A DNA stretch of 64,000 nucleotides. Origin: Winogradskyella algicola. Lineage in GTDB: Bacteria > Bacteroidota > Bacteroidia > Flavobacteriales > Flavobacteriaceae. The stretch lies in NCBI RefSeq assembly GCF_005869935.1, contig NZ_SZQF01000001.1, forward strand, positions 248,001-312,000, written 5' to 3'. The position numbers and the translations under genes were made by a program. The notes below the pieces were generated by a model. That model saw only the letters and a program-made list of their open reading frames with translations. It was not told where the DNA came from and did no database searches. Shown here piece after piece: positions 36,509-45,011 of the stretch; the first letter of the stretch is position 1, and each line of letters starts with the position of its first letter.

Positions 36509-37501
36509 ATGTTCCCAATACGAAGAAACCGAAGATTAAGAACAAGCGAAGCAATTAGAAGTTTAGTTAGAGAAAACTACATAACGCCAAACGATTTTTT
36601 GGTACCGCTTTTTGTGGTTGAAGGCAATGGTGTAAAGGAAGAAATTGCTTCTATGCCTAATTACTATCGTTTTAGTTTGGACTTACTTAAAGACGAAGTA
36701 AAAACACTTTGGAGTTTAGGGTTAAAATCGGTTTTATTATTCGTAAAAGTTGATGATAAATTAAAAGACAATAAAGGTACTGAAGCATTAAACCCAAATG
36801 GTTTGATGCAACGCGCTATACAAACCGTAAAAGCCGTTTGCCCAGACATGTTGGTAATGACAGATGTGGCTTTAGATCCATTTTCATCTTATGGACACGA
36901 TGGTATTGTAGAAAATGGAAAAATTATCAATGACGCTACCGTTGAAGTTTTAGCCGAAATGAGTCTTTCTCATGCTGAAGCTGGCGCCAATTTTGTAGCA
37001 CCAAGCGATATGATGGATGGTCGTATTCTAGGCATTAGAGAAGGCTTGGACCAATCTAACTTTTTAGATGTTGGCATAATGAGTTATTCTGCAAAATATG
37101 CCTCAGCTTTTTATGGGCCTTTTAGAGATGCTTTAGATTCTGCACCTGTAGATATGATAGATGTACCAAAGGATAAAAAGACGTATCAAATGGATTTTGC
37201 TAATCGTGAAGAAGCGCTTAGAGAAACTGAAATGGATATTAACGAAGGAGCAGATATTGTTATGGTAAAACCAGGACTTTGCTACTTGGATATTGTAAGA
37301 GATATTAAAAACACTTTTGATGTACCTTTAGCTGTTTACCAAGTATCAGGTGAATATGCTATGCTTAAAGCTGCTGCAGAAAAAGGTTGGTTAGACCATG
37401 ATGCTGTAATGCTAGAGCAAGTTACATCTATTAAGCGAGCTGGTGCTGATATTATAGCTTCTTATTTCGCTAAAGATGTTGTCAGAATTTTAAATTCTTA
37501 G
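36509..37501 (+). CDS. hemB: Delta-aminolevulinic acid dehydratase (porphobilinogen synthase), Mg-type
   Basis: 330 residues from MFPIRRNRRLRTSEAIR, which is the family start. The frame runs further upstream to 36458, but that portion is hydrophobic and unlike HemB. It condenses two ALA molecules into porphobilinogen. Active-site lysines are in SYSAKYASAFYGPFR and DIVMVKPG. The metal site at 119-132 reads DVALDPFSSYGHDG, with Ala and Asp where zinc-dependent enzymes have three cysteines, so this is the Mg-dependent, zinc-independent type. Confidence 0.96.
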   Translation: MFPIRRNRRLRTSEAIRSLVRENYITPNDFLVPLFVVEGNGVKEEIASMPNYYRFSLDLLKDEVKTLWSLGLKSVLLFVKVDDKLKDNKGTEALNPNGLMQRAIQTVKAVCPDMLVMTDVALDPFSSYGHDGIVENGKIINDATVEVLAEMSLSHAEAGANFVAPSDMMDGRILGIREGLDQSNFLDVGIMSYSAKYASAFYGPFRDALDSAPVDMIDVPKDKKTYQMDFANREEALRETEMDINEGADIVMVKPGLCYLDIVRDIKNTFDVPLAVYQVSGEYAMLKAAAEKGWLDHDAVMLEQVTSIKRAGADIIASYFAKDVVRILNS

Positions 37502-37528
37502 ACGAAATTCTAAATTAATTAAACTTAT

Positions 37529-37565
37529 GTCATCCTGAGCGTAGTCGAAGGGTTGCTAAGGATGT
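37529..37565. repeat. REP-like palindrome between hemB and the cytochrome c gene
   Basis: CATCCT (37531-37536) and AGGATG (37559-37564) form an inverted repeat within a TGTCATCCTGAGCGTAGTCG-type sequence that resembles a very common dispersed repeat of Flavobacteria. It is a different family from those near hemE and hemF. Confidence 0.6.
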
Positions 37566-37587
37566 TGTGAAATTAATACAATAAAAC

Positions 37588-37968
37588 TTGAAACGGTTTG
37601 CCTCTATAGCATTAATTATAATTATTGGAGGCTTAGGAGTTTTGTTTATTTCCTTAAAAACACTACAACCTCAAGTTTGTGGTGTAAAAGATTTTGAGCC
37701 ATTTTGTGGAACAACAAATCTATCTGAAAATGCTTATGAAGGCAAGCAAATCTTTAATGCCAATTGTGCTGCATGCCATAAGTTAGATCGAGACATGACA
37801 GGTCCTGCACTACGTGAGATAGGTAAGAAATATGATACTTTAACAATTATAAAATTCCTTCATGGTAATAAAACCTTAATTAAAAGTAAGGGGTATAATA
37901 ACGTTTGTGTAAACTTCCCAAATTTGACTTATGAGGAAGCTTCTAACCTGCTGAAGTATACACAATGA
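37588..37968 (+). CDS. c-type cytochrome, single heme, membrane-anchored
   Basis: 126 residues from TTG 37588; the next in-frame upstream codon block is closed by a stop and there is no ATG nearby. An N-terminal uncleaved helix (MKRFASIALIIIIGGLGVLF) holds a periplasmic cytochrome c domain with the heme motif CAACH (C60, C63, H64) and probable axial Met70 in DMTGPAL. It lies next to hemB, a sensible neighbour for a heme protein. The electron partner is unknown. Confidence 0.88.
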   Translation: MKRFASIALIIIIGGLGVLFISLKTLQPQVCGVKDFEPFCGTTNLSENAYEGKQIFNANCAACHKLDRDMTGPALREIGKKYDTLTIIKFLHGNKTLIKSKGYNNVCVNFPNLTYEEASNLLKYTQ

Positions 37969-37988
37969 TTCATTATCTTTATTGGGCT

Positions 37989-39266
37989 TTAGTTTGAAAA
38001 CAACCCTTCACCTATATCTAGTCCCCAATTTATTCCGAGAATCGTGACAAGATTGTCTTCTACTTGAAAATCTTTACCAAAACCTCCAGTAATATTAATT
38101 TTTTTATTGAGCTGATAGGTAATATTACCTACCGATCTAAATTTATTATCACCATTGGTTCTTCTTAGATATTCGTAAGAAAATTTTATCTTTTTAAGCT
38201 CAAATTCTAGCTTTCCACCAACATCCCAGAAATCTTCTTCAAAATACATGCCTTCTGAATTTATATTAAACCCATTATCTATATATCTACTTATTCCGTA
38301 GATGTGTAAATAATCTTGGTCGTTAAATTTAACTGCAAAGTCTGCTGTAAACCAACTACCAAATCTATTGGCAGTGGAAGCGTTAAATTCATTTTCTTTA
38401 AATAAAATACTATAACCTAAGGCTGCATCTAATCTAAAGATAGGCTTTACTGCTTTTGCGTTGTTAGCAACAAAATATTCTATTAGGTTACATCTTTCCT
38501 CTAAATACTCAGCAACTACAAATTCTTTAGTTATATCTTCCTTCTTGCTAACATTCATTGCAAGTAGAATTTGCATACCTTTTTCCGCAATCTCATCAGG
38601 ATCGTCTGGATCCTGTTCTTCAAAAATTCTATCTAACATTGCATCTGCTTCTTCATGTATCTTTTCTGAGTAGCTTTCATCGATAGATTCACAAGAACCA
38701 GAAGCAGGCAGATTCAAATCACTTGCTATTAGAAATTCTTCAAAAAGTTGATTTAAAGGTTTTTGTACACCTTCTTCAATTTTTTTAATTGAACCCTGAA
38801 TCTTTTGTAATCTATTTGAATTATAAAATTGTAAAAGCGTAGTTCTTAACCCTAGAGCAGCTACTTTTTTTTCGTCATCGAATCCCTCAAACTTTTTATC
38901 TAAGTAGCCCATAGATATTGATGTATTAGTTTTTATACCTATAAATGGGTCGATGTAGAATTCCCCTTTTTTATTTGTTTTAATCCCTCTAAAACGCTCA
39001 TAGGATCGCTGCCTTTTTAAGTCAACTAACCAATATGGATTTACTTCTACTGCAATATTATTATTAGAAAATCCATTTGATAAATATACACCAAGGGCTC
39101 TAATATTATCTGGTGTGTTTATCTGGGTCGGTGTCTCTTCTAACAAACTAAAAGCAGGATTGCTAGTGCTTTCAAAATTAAAACTATTAATAGACGCTTG
39201 CTCTTGTGCGGCCAATAATAAGCCACAAAAGCAAAATACCAGTGTATATTTTATTCTAGTCATCAA
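37989..39266 (-). CDS. Hypothetical secreted or outer-membrane protein
   Basis: 425 residues with a signal peptide (KYTLVFCFCGLLLAAQEQ). The N- and C-terminal portions have alternating strands (VYLSNGFSNNNIAVEVNPYW; ISMGYLDKKFEGF; LHIYGISRYIDNGFNI; KINITGGFGKDF), suggesting a beta barrel, with an acidic helical insert (about 165-270, EEQDPDDPDEIAEKGMQI). No family is recognised. Its start overlaps the end of the upstream gene by 11 bases, so the two are translationally coupled and probably work together. Confidence 0.75.
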   Translation of the reverse strand: MMTRIKYTLVFCFCGLLLAAQEQASINSFNFESTSNPAFSLLEETPTQINTPDNIRALGVYLSNGFSNNNIAVEVNPYWLVDLKRQRSYERFRGIKTNKKGEFYIDPFIGIKTNTSISMGYLDKKFEGFDDEKKVAALGLRTTLLQFYNSNRLQKIQGSIKKIEEGVQKPLNQLFEEFLIASDLNLPASGSCESIDESYSEKIHEEADAMLDRIFEEQDPDDPDEIAEKGMQILLAMNVSKKEDITKEFVVAEYLEERCNLIEYFVANNAKAVKPIFRLDAALGYSILFKENEFNASTANRFGSWFTADFAVKFNDQDYLHIYGISRYIDNGFNINSEGMYFEEDFWDVGGKLEFELKKIKFSYEYLRRTNGDNKFRSVGNITYQLNKKINITGGFGKDFQVEDNLVTILGINWGLDIGEGLFSN

Positions 39267-39681
39267 AAATTACTTTTATTTTTTTAACCACGTTAAATGT
39301 CTGGTCATTTGAACTTCCCATATTAAAGTCATCATCATATTTTGATTCATATAATTCAGCTTTTGTTGGGTCATTAGTATCGTTAAGATGATAATCAATT
39401 TCAGTTGTTTCAGCTATTTGTTCTTTAAGATTTAAATCATCTACTATAAGACTTATTCTTATTTTAATAATGGGTCTTGCGACCAAACGCTTTTTGGTAA
39501 TTATAGCCTCAAATTGGTCTTGGTCATTAACATAGACTTTAACTTTTCGCCATTTTCTTGGACTATCTGGACGATAAATTGATATATATACGCCATTTGG
39601 CCCATCAATTAAAGCGTCTGTATTGATTGATAAATTAATTTTTATCAGATTGTCATTTAGTTTCGTTTTAAAAGTTTCCAT
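39256..39681 (-). CDS. Hypothetical small protein coupled to the putative barrel gene
   Basis: 141 residues with no signal peptide or membrane helix. The sequence is beta-rich (INLSINTDALIDGPNGVYIS; PIIKIRISLIVDDLNLKEQI), so it is a soluble, probably cytoplasmic protein of Ig-like or jelly-roll type. No family is recognised. It lies first in a two-gene unit, overlapping the downstream gene by 11 bases. The 217-base gap on its other side holds no gene. Confidence 0.65.
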   Translation of the reverse strand: METFKTKLNDNLIKINLSINTDALIDGPNGVYISIYRPDSPRKWRKVKVYVNDQDQFEAIITKKRLVARPIIKIRISLIVDDLNLKEQIAETTEIDYHLNDTNDPTKAELYESKYDDDFNMGSSNDQTFNVVKKIKVIFDD

Positions 39682-39898
39682 TACTTCTTAAGTATTTTAA
39701 ATAAAATCAATAATGTATTCTCAAGACTTCAACTTTTTAAAACACATTATTTTTTCAAAAATTAAATTATGCTACCAAATTAGGTCTAAAGGGAAGGGAG
39801 ATAAATACCCAATTACAGGTATATTAAGTTTAAAGTTACAAAAATGTATACTATTATTTAAAGTGAAAAATAGATTTTGTGTTTTTTATGACTATATA

Positions 39899-42655
39899 CT
39901 AGCGTTCCGCTTCTTTCACTGTATAGGTTTTTTCAACATAACCTATTTTACCATCCTTAGAAATTGCTTCAACAATCACGGAAACCTCACCTATATAATC
40001 ATCATTATAAAATTCTAAATAATATTTACCCTCATCGTTTAATTTAATATCTGGTTCCCAGTGGATGACGCTTCTATTGTCTGGTATTACCCAATCTTGG
40101 TTAGATAGGGTGTCATAATTTGGAGCATAAAAGTCTACTGATTTTGAAAATCCTTTAATGACATCTATTTTTGCTCCTTTTGTCTTAACAATACCATTGA
40201 TTCCATTACCAGATTTTGTGTAAATATTTATAAGAGCTACATAAGTTGGACACGTATGTGCCCTTAGGACCTCATCGCAATATTTATTCTTATTTCTTGG
40301 AGATTCTAAAATATCTATACTTTCTACTTCTTCTACAGGAATGCTTTGAATAAAAGGATACTCTCGGATGGCCACAGGAATATTATCAACCAACACATAT
40401 GTAAAACCACCTGCATATTCTGTACCTCTTACAACTGGTCTTAGAAATTGGCTATGTGGTGGACCCTCGTCAATAATCATTACCTTATCAGGAAACTTTG
40501 ATCTAATTACACTTAAGACTCCAAAATTCCATTTTGGCGCTTTTTCAACTAAATCTTTGCCATTAATAACTTTTGTTGGTTCCCCATGTTTTTCTATAAA
40601 CTCTTCTCGCTTTGGGGTTAATTTATAACCTTTTACATTTACTTCTCGCAATGCAACAGTATTGCTATAAGTGTCTTCAAAATCTTTAATTGCTTTATTT
40701 GCTGCCTCTATTTCTTTAGTGATGCTTTGTTGTATATTAGCTAAAATTTTAAAGTTATACTTCTTTTGTGTTACAGCAGGAAACCATTTTTTGTCTACAT
40801 TTATTTTAAAGTCTATTGGTTTCCCCTTTTTGTCAACCACTTGCATAAAATACTCGGAAGTAGTTTTATAAATATCATCTATTTGGAAAGAATAGTGACC
40901 AGTTGATGCTATTTCTTCATTGTAAAATATTGGATTGTTGTCACCAGACACCATGAGATTAATATCTAAAGGCTTATTAGGCCTTTTATTGGGATTAAAG
41001 TACTCACCAATAGTACCTGATAATTGTAAGTGTTTTTCTGGCTTAAAGGTAAATGAAACCAGAGGCTTTTCATTCTCATAAATATAGTTTCTCCAACCTT
41101 GAGTAAGCAATAACGCATCTAAGTCTAATTTTCTAGTTCTATTAGAGTTTTCAAAATAGTAATCTGGATATTCAATAAATCCTTTTAACTCAGAGTTCAA
41201 CAATAAATGTGCTAAAATATTAGAAGTATGTTTTTCTGAAGCATCTCGTCTTTTTTTATTAATTACCAATGCCGAAATAGTTGTTCCTTTATTGACATAA
41301 ATACTATCTAAACCTACTTGGACCCTAACTTTCTCGCGTTGCGAATAATTGGTTTTATCTGAGCTTAAGCTTATGTATAAGCGTTGTTCGTCCCTATTAT
41401 TAAAAACCAGACGTTCGCACAATATCTGGTCTTTATCATTACGAACAGTAATCTTTATAATACCATCTGGAAGTGATTCTTTGGGAATAGCTGTGTTTAT
41501 ATTACTTGTTTTATCAAACCTAAATCGCTGGTATTTTACACTACGAGATGACACATCAATAATTAGGTATTTTGATTCTTCATTTTTTGAAGAAACAGAC
41601 AGCCTCAATTGATCTTGTAGGTCGACAATTGTTATAACACTACTTTTAAAGTATACATTCGGTAAACTATATTTGTAAGTCGTCTCGTCCTTTTTTATCA
41701 ATGCATAGTAGGACATTCCTGCTTTGGGTTGTAATTTAAAAGTTCCCATACCCAAAGCATTACTTCTAAATGAGGTAATCTCTACGTTGTTGTTATCTTT
41801 TATAACTCCATTTACTTGATAACCCAAACCATTGTAATCTAAAGCCTTAAAGCCAACTGTACTTAATAAACCACTAACTAGTTTTCCGCCTTCTGGAAAA
41901 AATTGAAGGTCTACATAATCATTATCGACAATAATGGTTTCTGTATAAATATCATCTCCTGTATCAATGAATTTATTCTTCGACTTAACCTTTAATTTTA
42001 TTTCAGCTTTAGTTACTGTTTCAGGTAATATATGGTCTAATTTATAAATGCCTTCTTCATTTTGTTCTAATGTAAGTGAGTCGATGGTTGTTGCCGTTTC
42101 CAAACAAACTTTTAACTCCCCTTTAAAATCTTTATTTAAGATTTTAGGGTTAATATCTGCTTGTATTGATTTATAGTTACCTGTACCAACAACTACATTT
42201 ATAATTGCTTTTTGTCTTTTGATATCTTCTTGTAGGTTAACAACCTCAATAGCTTTGGAAAACATAAAATCTTCCTCAAAATTTCGATTCCAATATGTGT
42301 AGGCTCTTATTCGATACTTTCCTGGTTTGTAACTATTCTCTAAAACAAAAGATCCATTAGAGGCTCCATTAACCAATTTCAGCAATTGACTTTGAATAAT
42401 ATTTTCATTAGCATCTATTAAATCTACATGTAAAATACCACTAAGATCCGATAAGCTGTTGTCATACGATTTTACAACTACAGCTTTATACCAAACAGTC
42501 TCACCCGTCTGATAAAGTGTATTATCTACTTGCAAATAAATCTTTTCGGCTAAGCTAGTTCTAGATAATGAGGGCTTGGTAATATCATTAAACACCTGTC
42601 CACTACTGTACAAAATTGAAAATACAACAAAGAATAATGCTATTTTTTGTTTCAT
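39899..42655 (-). CDS. MG2-domain and TonB-plug-like secreted protein
   Basis: 918 residues from MKQKIALFFVVFSILYSSGQ, a signal peptide; an upstream in-frame Met at 42685 is not used. Residues about 30-130 form an alpha-2-macroglobulin MG2-like domain (IYLQVDNTLYQTGETVWYKA, YKPGKYRIRAYTYW). Several Ig-like domains follow (VDLQFFPEGGKLVSGL). Near 750-830 is a TonB receptor plug-like domain (RPVVRGTEYAGGFTYVLVDN, VEEVESIDILES) but no barrel. Such proteins in Bacteroidetes are of unknown role, perhaps a surface or periplasmic partner of a receptor. Confidence 0.85.
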   Translation of the reverse strand: MKQKIALFFVVFSILYSSGQVFNDITKPSLSRTSLAEKIYLQVDNTLYQTGETVWYKAVVVKSYDNSLSDLSGILHVDLIDANENIIQSQLLKLVNGASNGSFVLENSYKPGKYRIRAYTYWNRNFEEDFMFSKAIEVVNLQEDIKRQKAIINVVVGTGNYKSIQADINPKILNKDFKGELKVCLETATTIDSLTLEQNEEGIYKLDHILPETVTKAEIKLKVKSKNKFIDTGDDIYTETIIVDNDYVDLQFFPEGGKLVSGLLSTVGFKALDYNGLGYQVNGVIKDNNNVEITSFRSNALGMGTFKLQPKAGMSYYALIKKDETTYKYSLPNVYFKSSVITIVDLQDQLRLSVSSKNEESKYLIIDVSSRSVKYQRFRFDKTSNINTAIPKESLPDGIIKITVRNDKDQILCERLVFNNRDEQRLYISLSSDKTNYSQREKVRVQVGLDSIYVNKGTTISALVINKKRRDASEKHTSNILAHLLLNSELKGFIEYPDYYFENSNRTRKLDLDALLLTQGWRNYIYENEKPLVSFTFKPEKHLQLSGTIGEYFNPNKRPNKPLDINLMVSGDNNPIFYNEEIASTGHYSFQIDDIYKTTSEYFMQVVDKKGKPIDFKINVDKKWFPAVTQKKYNFKILANIQQSITKEIEAANKAIKDFEDTYSNTVALREVNVKGYKLTPKREEFIEKHGEPTKVINGKDLVEKAPKWNFGVLSVIRSKFPDKVMIIDEGPPHSQFLRPVVRGTEYAGGFTYVLVDNIPVAIREYPFIQSIPVEEVESIDILESPRNKNKYCDEVLRAHTCPTYVALINIYTKSGNGINGIVKTKGAKIDVIKGFSKSVDFYAPNYDTLSNQDWVIPDNRSVIHWEPDIKLNDEGKYYLEFYNDDYIGEVSVIVEAISKDGKIGYVEKTYTVKEAER

Positions 42656-42892
42656 CGCAAAGCATTTGATATGTAAGATAATCAATTTTCAAATAAAATA
42701 GAGTTACTGTATTTCTAACACTATATCATAAGAGTAAATAAAAACACTTAGGAGTATTAATACCGAAGTAAAGTTCTTTAAATTCTTTTAGTTTCAAACT
42801 TTTATTAGTTTATTTTGAAAGCACATAAAATTGTCAAAGATGTTGTAAAATTGATTTTGTAATTTAGCACTAACTAAAATTTTAATACATTA

Positions 42893-44011
42893 ATGGGCTT
42901 ACTCATATTTTACGCCATCATTTCTATTTTCTTTTCTTTTCTGTGTTCTATTCTTGAGGCAGTGTTGCTAAGTATTACACCAACGTTTATTAATGTAAAA
43001 AAGAAAGAAGGCAAAGCTTATGCAACTGAGCTTGAAGAACTTAAAAAAGACGTAGATCGTCCGTTAATTGCAATACTAACCCTAAATACTATTGCGCACA
43101 CAGTTGGTGCAATATTGGTTGGTGTACAAGCTAAAGTGGCTTATACAGAATTATATGGCAATACTAAAAGAAGTATTCTTGGTATAGAATTTACCGAAGA
43201 TGTAATGGTTGGTTTAGTCTCTACTGTAATGACTATTCTTATTCTGGTAGCATCAGAAATTATCCCTAAAACAATTGGTGCAACCTTCTGGAAACAACTT
43301 GCCAATTTTACAGCAAAGGCACTAAATGTTTTAATTTTTCCGTTAAAATGGACAGGCATTTTATGGGTATTACAATTAACCACAAAACTAATAGGTGGCA
43401 AAGGTCATGGTAGTGTATTAAGCAGAGAAGGTTTTGTAGCTATGGCAGATATTGCTCACGAGGAAGGAGTTTTTGAAGAAAGTGAAAGCAAAGTCATTAA
43501 AAACCTGCTCAACTTTAAAGAAGTACAAGCCAAAGACATAATGACTCCGCGTACCGTTTTAAAAACTGAAAACGAAACCATGAAAGTTAGAGACTTTTTT
43601 GAGGCTAACTCTAACATACGTTTTTCAAGAATTCCTGTTTACACAGAAAACTCAGATAATATCACTGGTTTAGTTTTAAAGGACGAGGTCTTCAAAGAAA
43701 TGGGATTGGGGAATGGAGATAAATTACTGTCTGAAATAAAGCGAAGTATTATTATTGTAAACCGAAGTCTTCCTATTCCAACATTGTTTGAACAACTTGT
43801 TGAAAGCCGTAACCATATGGCTTTAGTAGTAGACGAGTATGGCTCTGTAAGCGGTATAGTAACTATGGAAGACGTTATTGAAACACTTCTAGGACTAGAG
43901 ATTATGGATGAAAGCGATAACGTTTCCGATTTACAAATGCTCGCTAGAAAAAGTTGGGAAAGTAGAGCAAAACGCTTAGGTCTTATAGAAAACGATAACC
44001 CTGAAAATTAA
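42893..44011 (+). CDS. CNNM transmembrane domain and CBS pair protein (hemolysin C / CorB type)
   Basis: 372 residues. An N-terminal DUF21/CNNM membrane domain has helices at about 1-23, 60-80, 100-125 and 135-155, with the SIFFSFLCSILEAVLLSITP and ASEIIPKTIG motifs. It precedes a CBS pair (about 210-330, KDIMTPRTVLKT; MALVVDEYGSVSGIVTMEDV). The usual C-terminal CorC_HlyC domain is missing, and the protein ends soon after the second CBS. The family includes Mg2+ transporters. It is the first gene of a five-gene operon with TAATG or ATGA junctions. Confidence 0.9.
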   Translation: MGLLIFYAIISIFFSFLCSILEAVLLSITPTFINVKKKEGKAYATELEELKKDVDRPLIAILTLNTIAHTVGAILVGVQAKVAYTELYGNTKRSILGIEFTEDVMVGLVSTVMTILILVASEIIPKTIGATFWKQLANFTAKALNVLIFPLKWTGILWVLQLTTKLIGGKGHGSVLSREGFVAMADIAHEEGVFEESESKVIKNLLNFKEVQAKDIMTPRTVLKTENETMKVRDFFEANSNIRFSRIPVYTENSDNITGLVLKDEVFKEMGLGNGDKLLSEIKRSIIIVNRSLPIPTLFEQLVESRNHMALVVDEYGSVSGIVTMEDVIETLLGLEIMDESDNVSDLQMLARKSWESRAKRLGLIENDNPEN

Positions 44012-44484
44012 TGGATACTTATTTTATTGAAACACCCATTGGTTATACTAAAATTTGTGGTGACCAAGATGGTATTTCTTCTGTTTCAATAATAGACAAG
44101 CCTGAAAATACTTCTGATAGTATTCCTGAATCTCTATTAGATTGTGTATCTCAACTTAAAGCGTATTTCAACAATCAGCTTACAACTTTCGATTTAAAAT
44201 TAAATCCTGAAGGCACAGATTTTCAGAAAAAAGTTTGGAACCAACTAAAAACAATTCCTTACGGAAAAACCATTTCTTACTTAGAGCTAGCCAAACAACT
44301 TGGAGATGCAAAGACCATACGCGCTGCAGCGAGTGCTAATGGTAAAAATCCGCTATGGATAATTGTACCTTGCCATCGCGTTATCGGTACAGACGGAAGT
44401 CTAACAGGTTATGCTGGTGGTTTACATAGAAAACGATGGCTACTAAATCACGAAAGTGAATACAAACAACAAACACTTTTTTAA
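44011..44484 (+). CDS. ogt: Methylated-DNA-protein-cysteine S-methyltransferase (Ogt/AdaB)
   Basis: 157 residues. Removes O6-methylguanine damage by transferring the methyl group to C121 in IVPCHRVIG, a suicide reaction. The helix-turn-helix and arginine-finger segment (AKTIRAAASANGKNPLW) is present. Start and stop overlap its neighbours (TAATG on both sides), so it is translationally coupled to the CNNM and DUF4442 genes. No ada activator domain is present. Confidence 0.95.
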   Translation: MDTYFIETPIGYTKICGDQDGISSVSIIDKPENTSDSIPESLLDCVSQLKAYFNNQLTTFDLKLNPEGTDFQKKVWNQLKTIPYGKTISYLELAKQLGDAKTIRAAASANGKNPLWIIVPCHRVIGTDGSLTGYAGGLHRKRWLLNHESEYKQQTLF

Positions 44485-45002
44485 TGTATAAATCTGGTAC
44501 CGAATTTTTAAAACGTTTTTTTAAAATATCTACCATTTATAAATATGGTTTTAACTGGTCGCCAATGTATCGCAGGACTACTGCTAAACTCATTGAGGTA
44601 AGTGACGATTTACATTTTGTAAAAATTAGAATAAAACTCAACTGGAAAAACAGAAATTATGCAGGTACCATTTTTGGTGGAAGCATGCTCTCTGCCACTG
44701 ACCCTATTTATATGATTCAGCTTATACAAATCCTAGGAAATGATTATGTAGTTTGGGACAAAGCTGTTGAAGCCAGATACAAGAGGCCTGCTAAATCAAC
44801 AATATATGGTGAATTTAATTTTTCAAAAACGGAAATAGATGATCTCAAAACTAGAGTTGCTCAAGAGAATGAAATAGACCTCTTAAAAACCATGCACTTG
44901 GTAGACGAGGAACAAAATATAATTGCTACTTTTAATAAAACACTTTACATCGCTAAAAAGTCGTTTTATAAAGAAAAACTAAAAAACCGTAAAAAACCCT
45001 AA
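44484..45002 (+). CDS. DUF4442 hotdog-fold thioesterase-like protein
   Basis: 172 residues, hotdog fold in the DUF4442 family, with YAGTIFGGSMLSATDPIYMI (a GG and acidic residue where thioesterases bind the acyl-CoA) and the central VWDKAVEARYKRPAKSTIYG. The activity has not been shown for most members. Its start codon overlaps the ogt stop (TAATG), and the serine hydrolase starts nine bases after its stop. Confidence 0.85.
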   Translation: MYKSGTEFLKRFFKISTIYKYGFNWSPMYRRTTAKLIEVSDDLHFVKIRIKLNWKNRNYAGTIFGGSMLSATDPIYMIQLIQILGNDYVVWDKAVEARYKRPAKSTIYGEFNFSKTEIDDLKTRVAQENEIDLLKTMHLVDEEQNIIATFNKTLYIAKKSFYKEKLKNRKKP

Positions 45003-45011
45003 TATTCCAAA

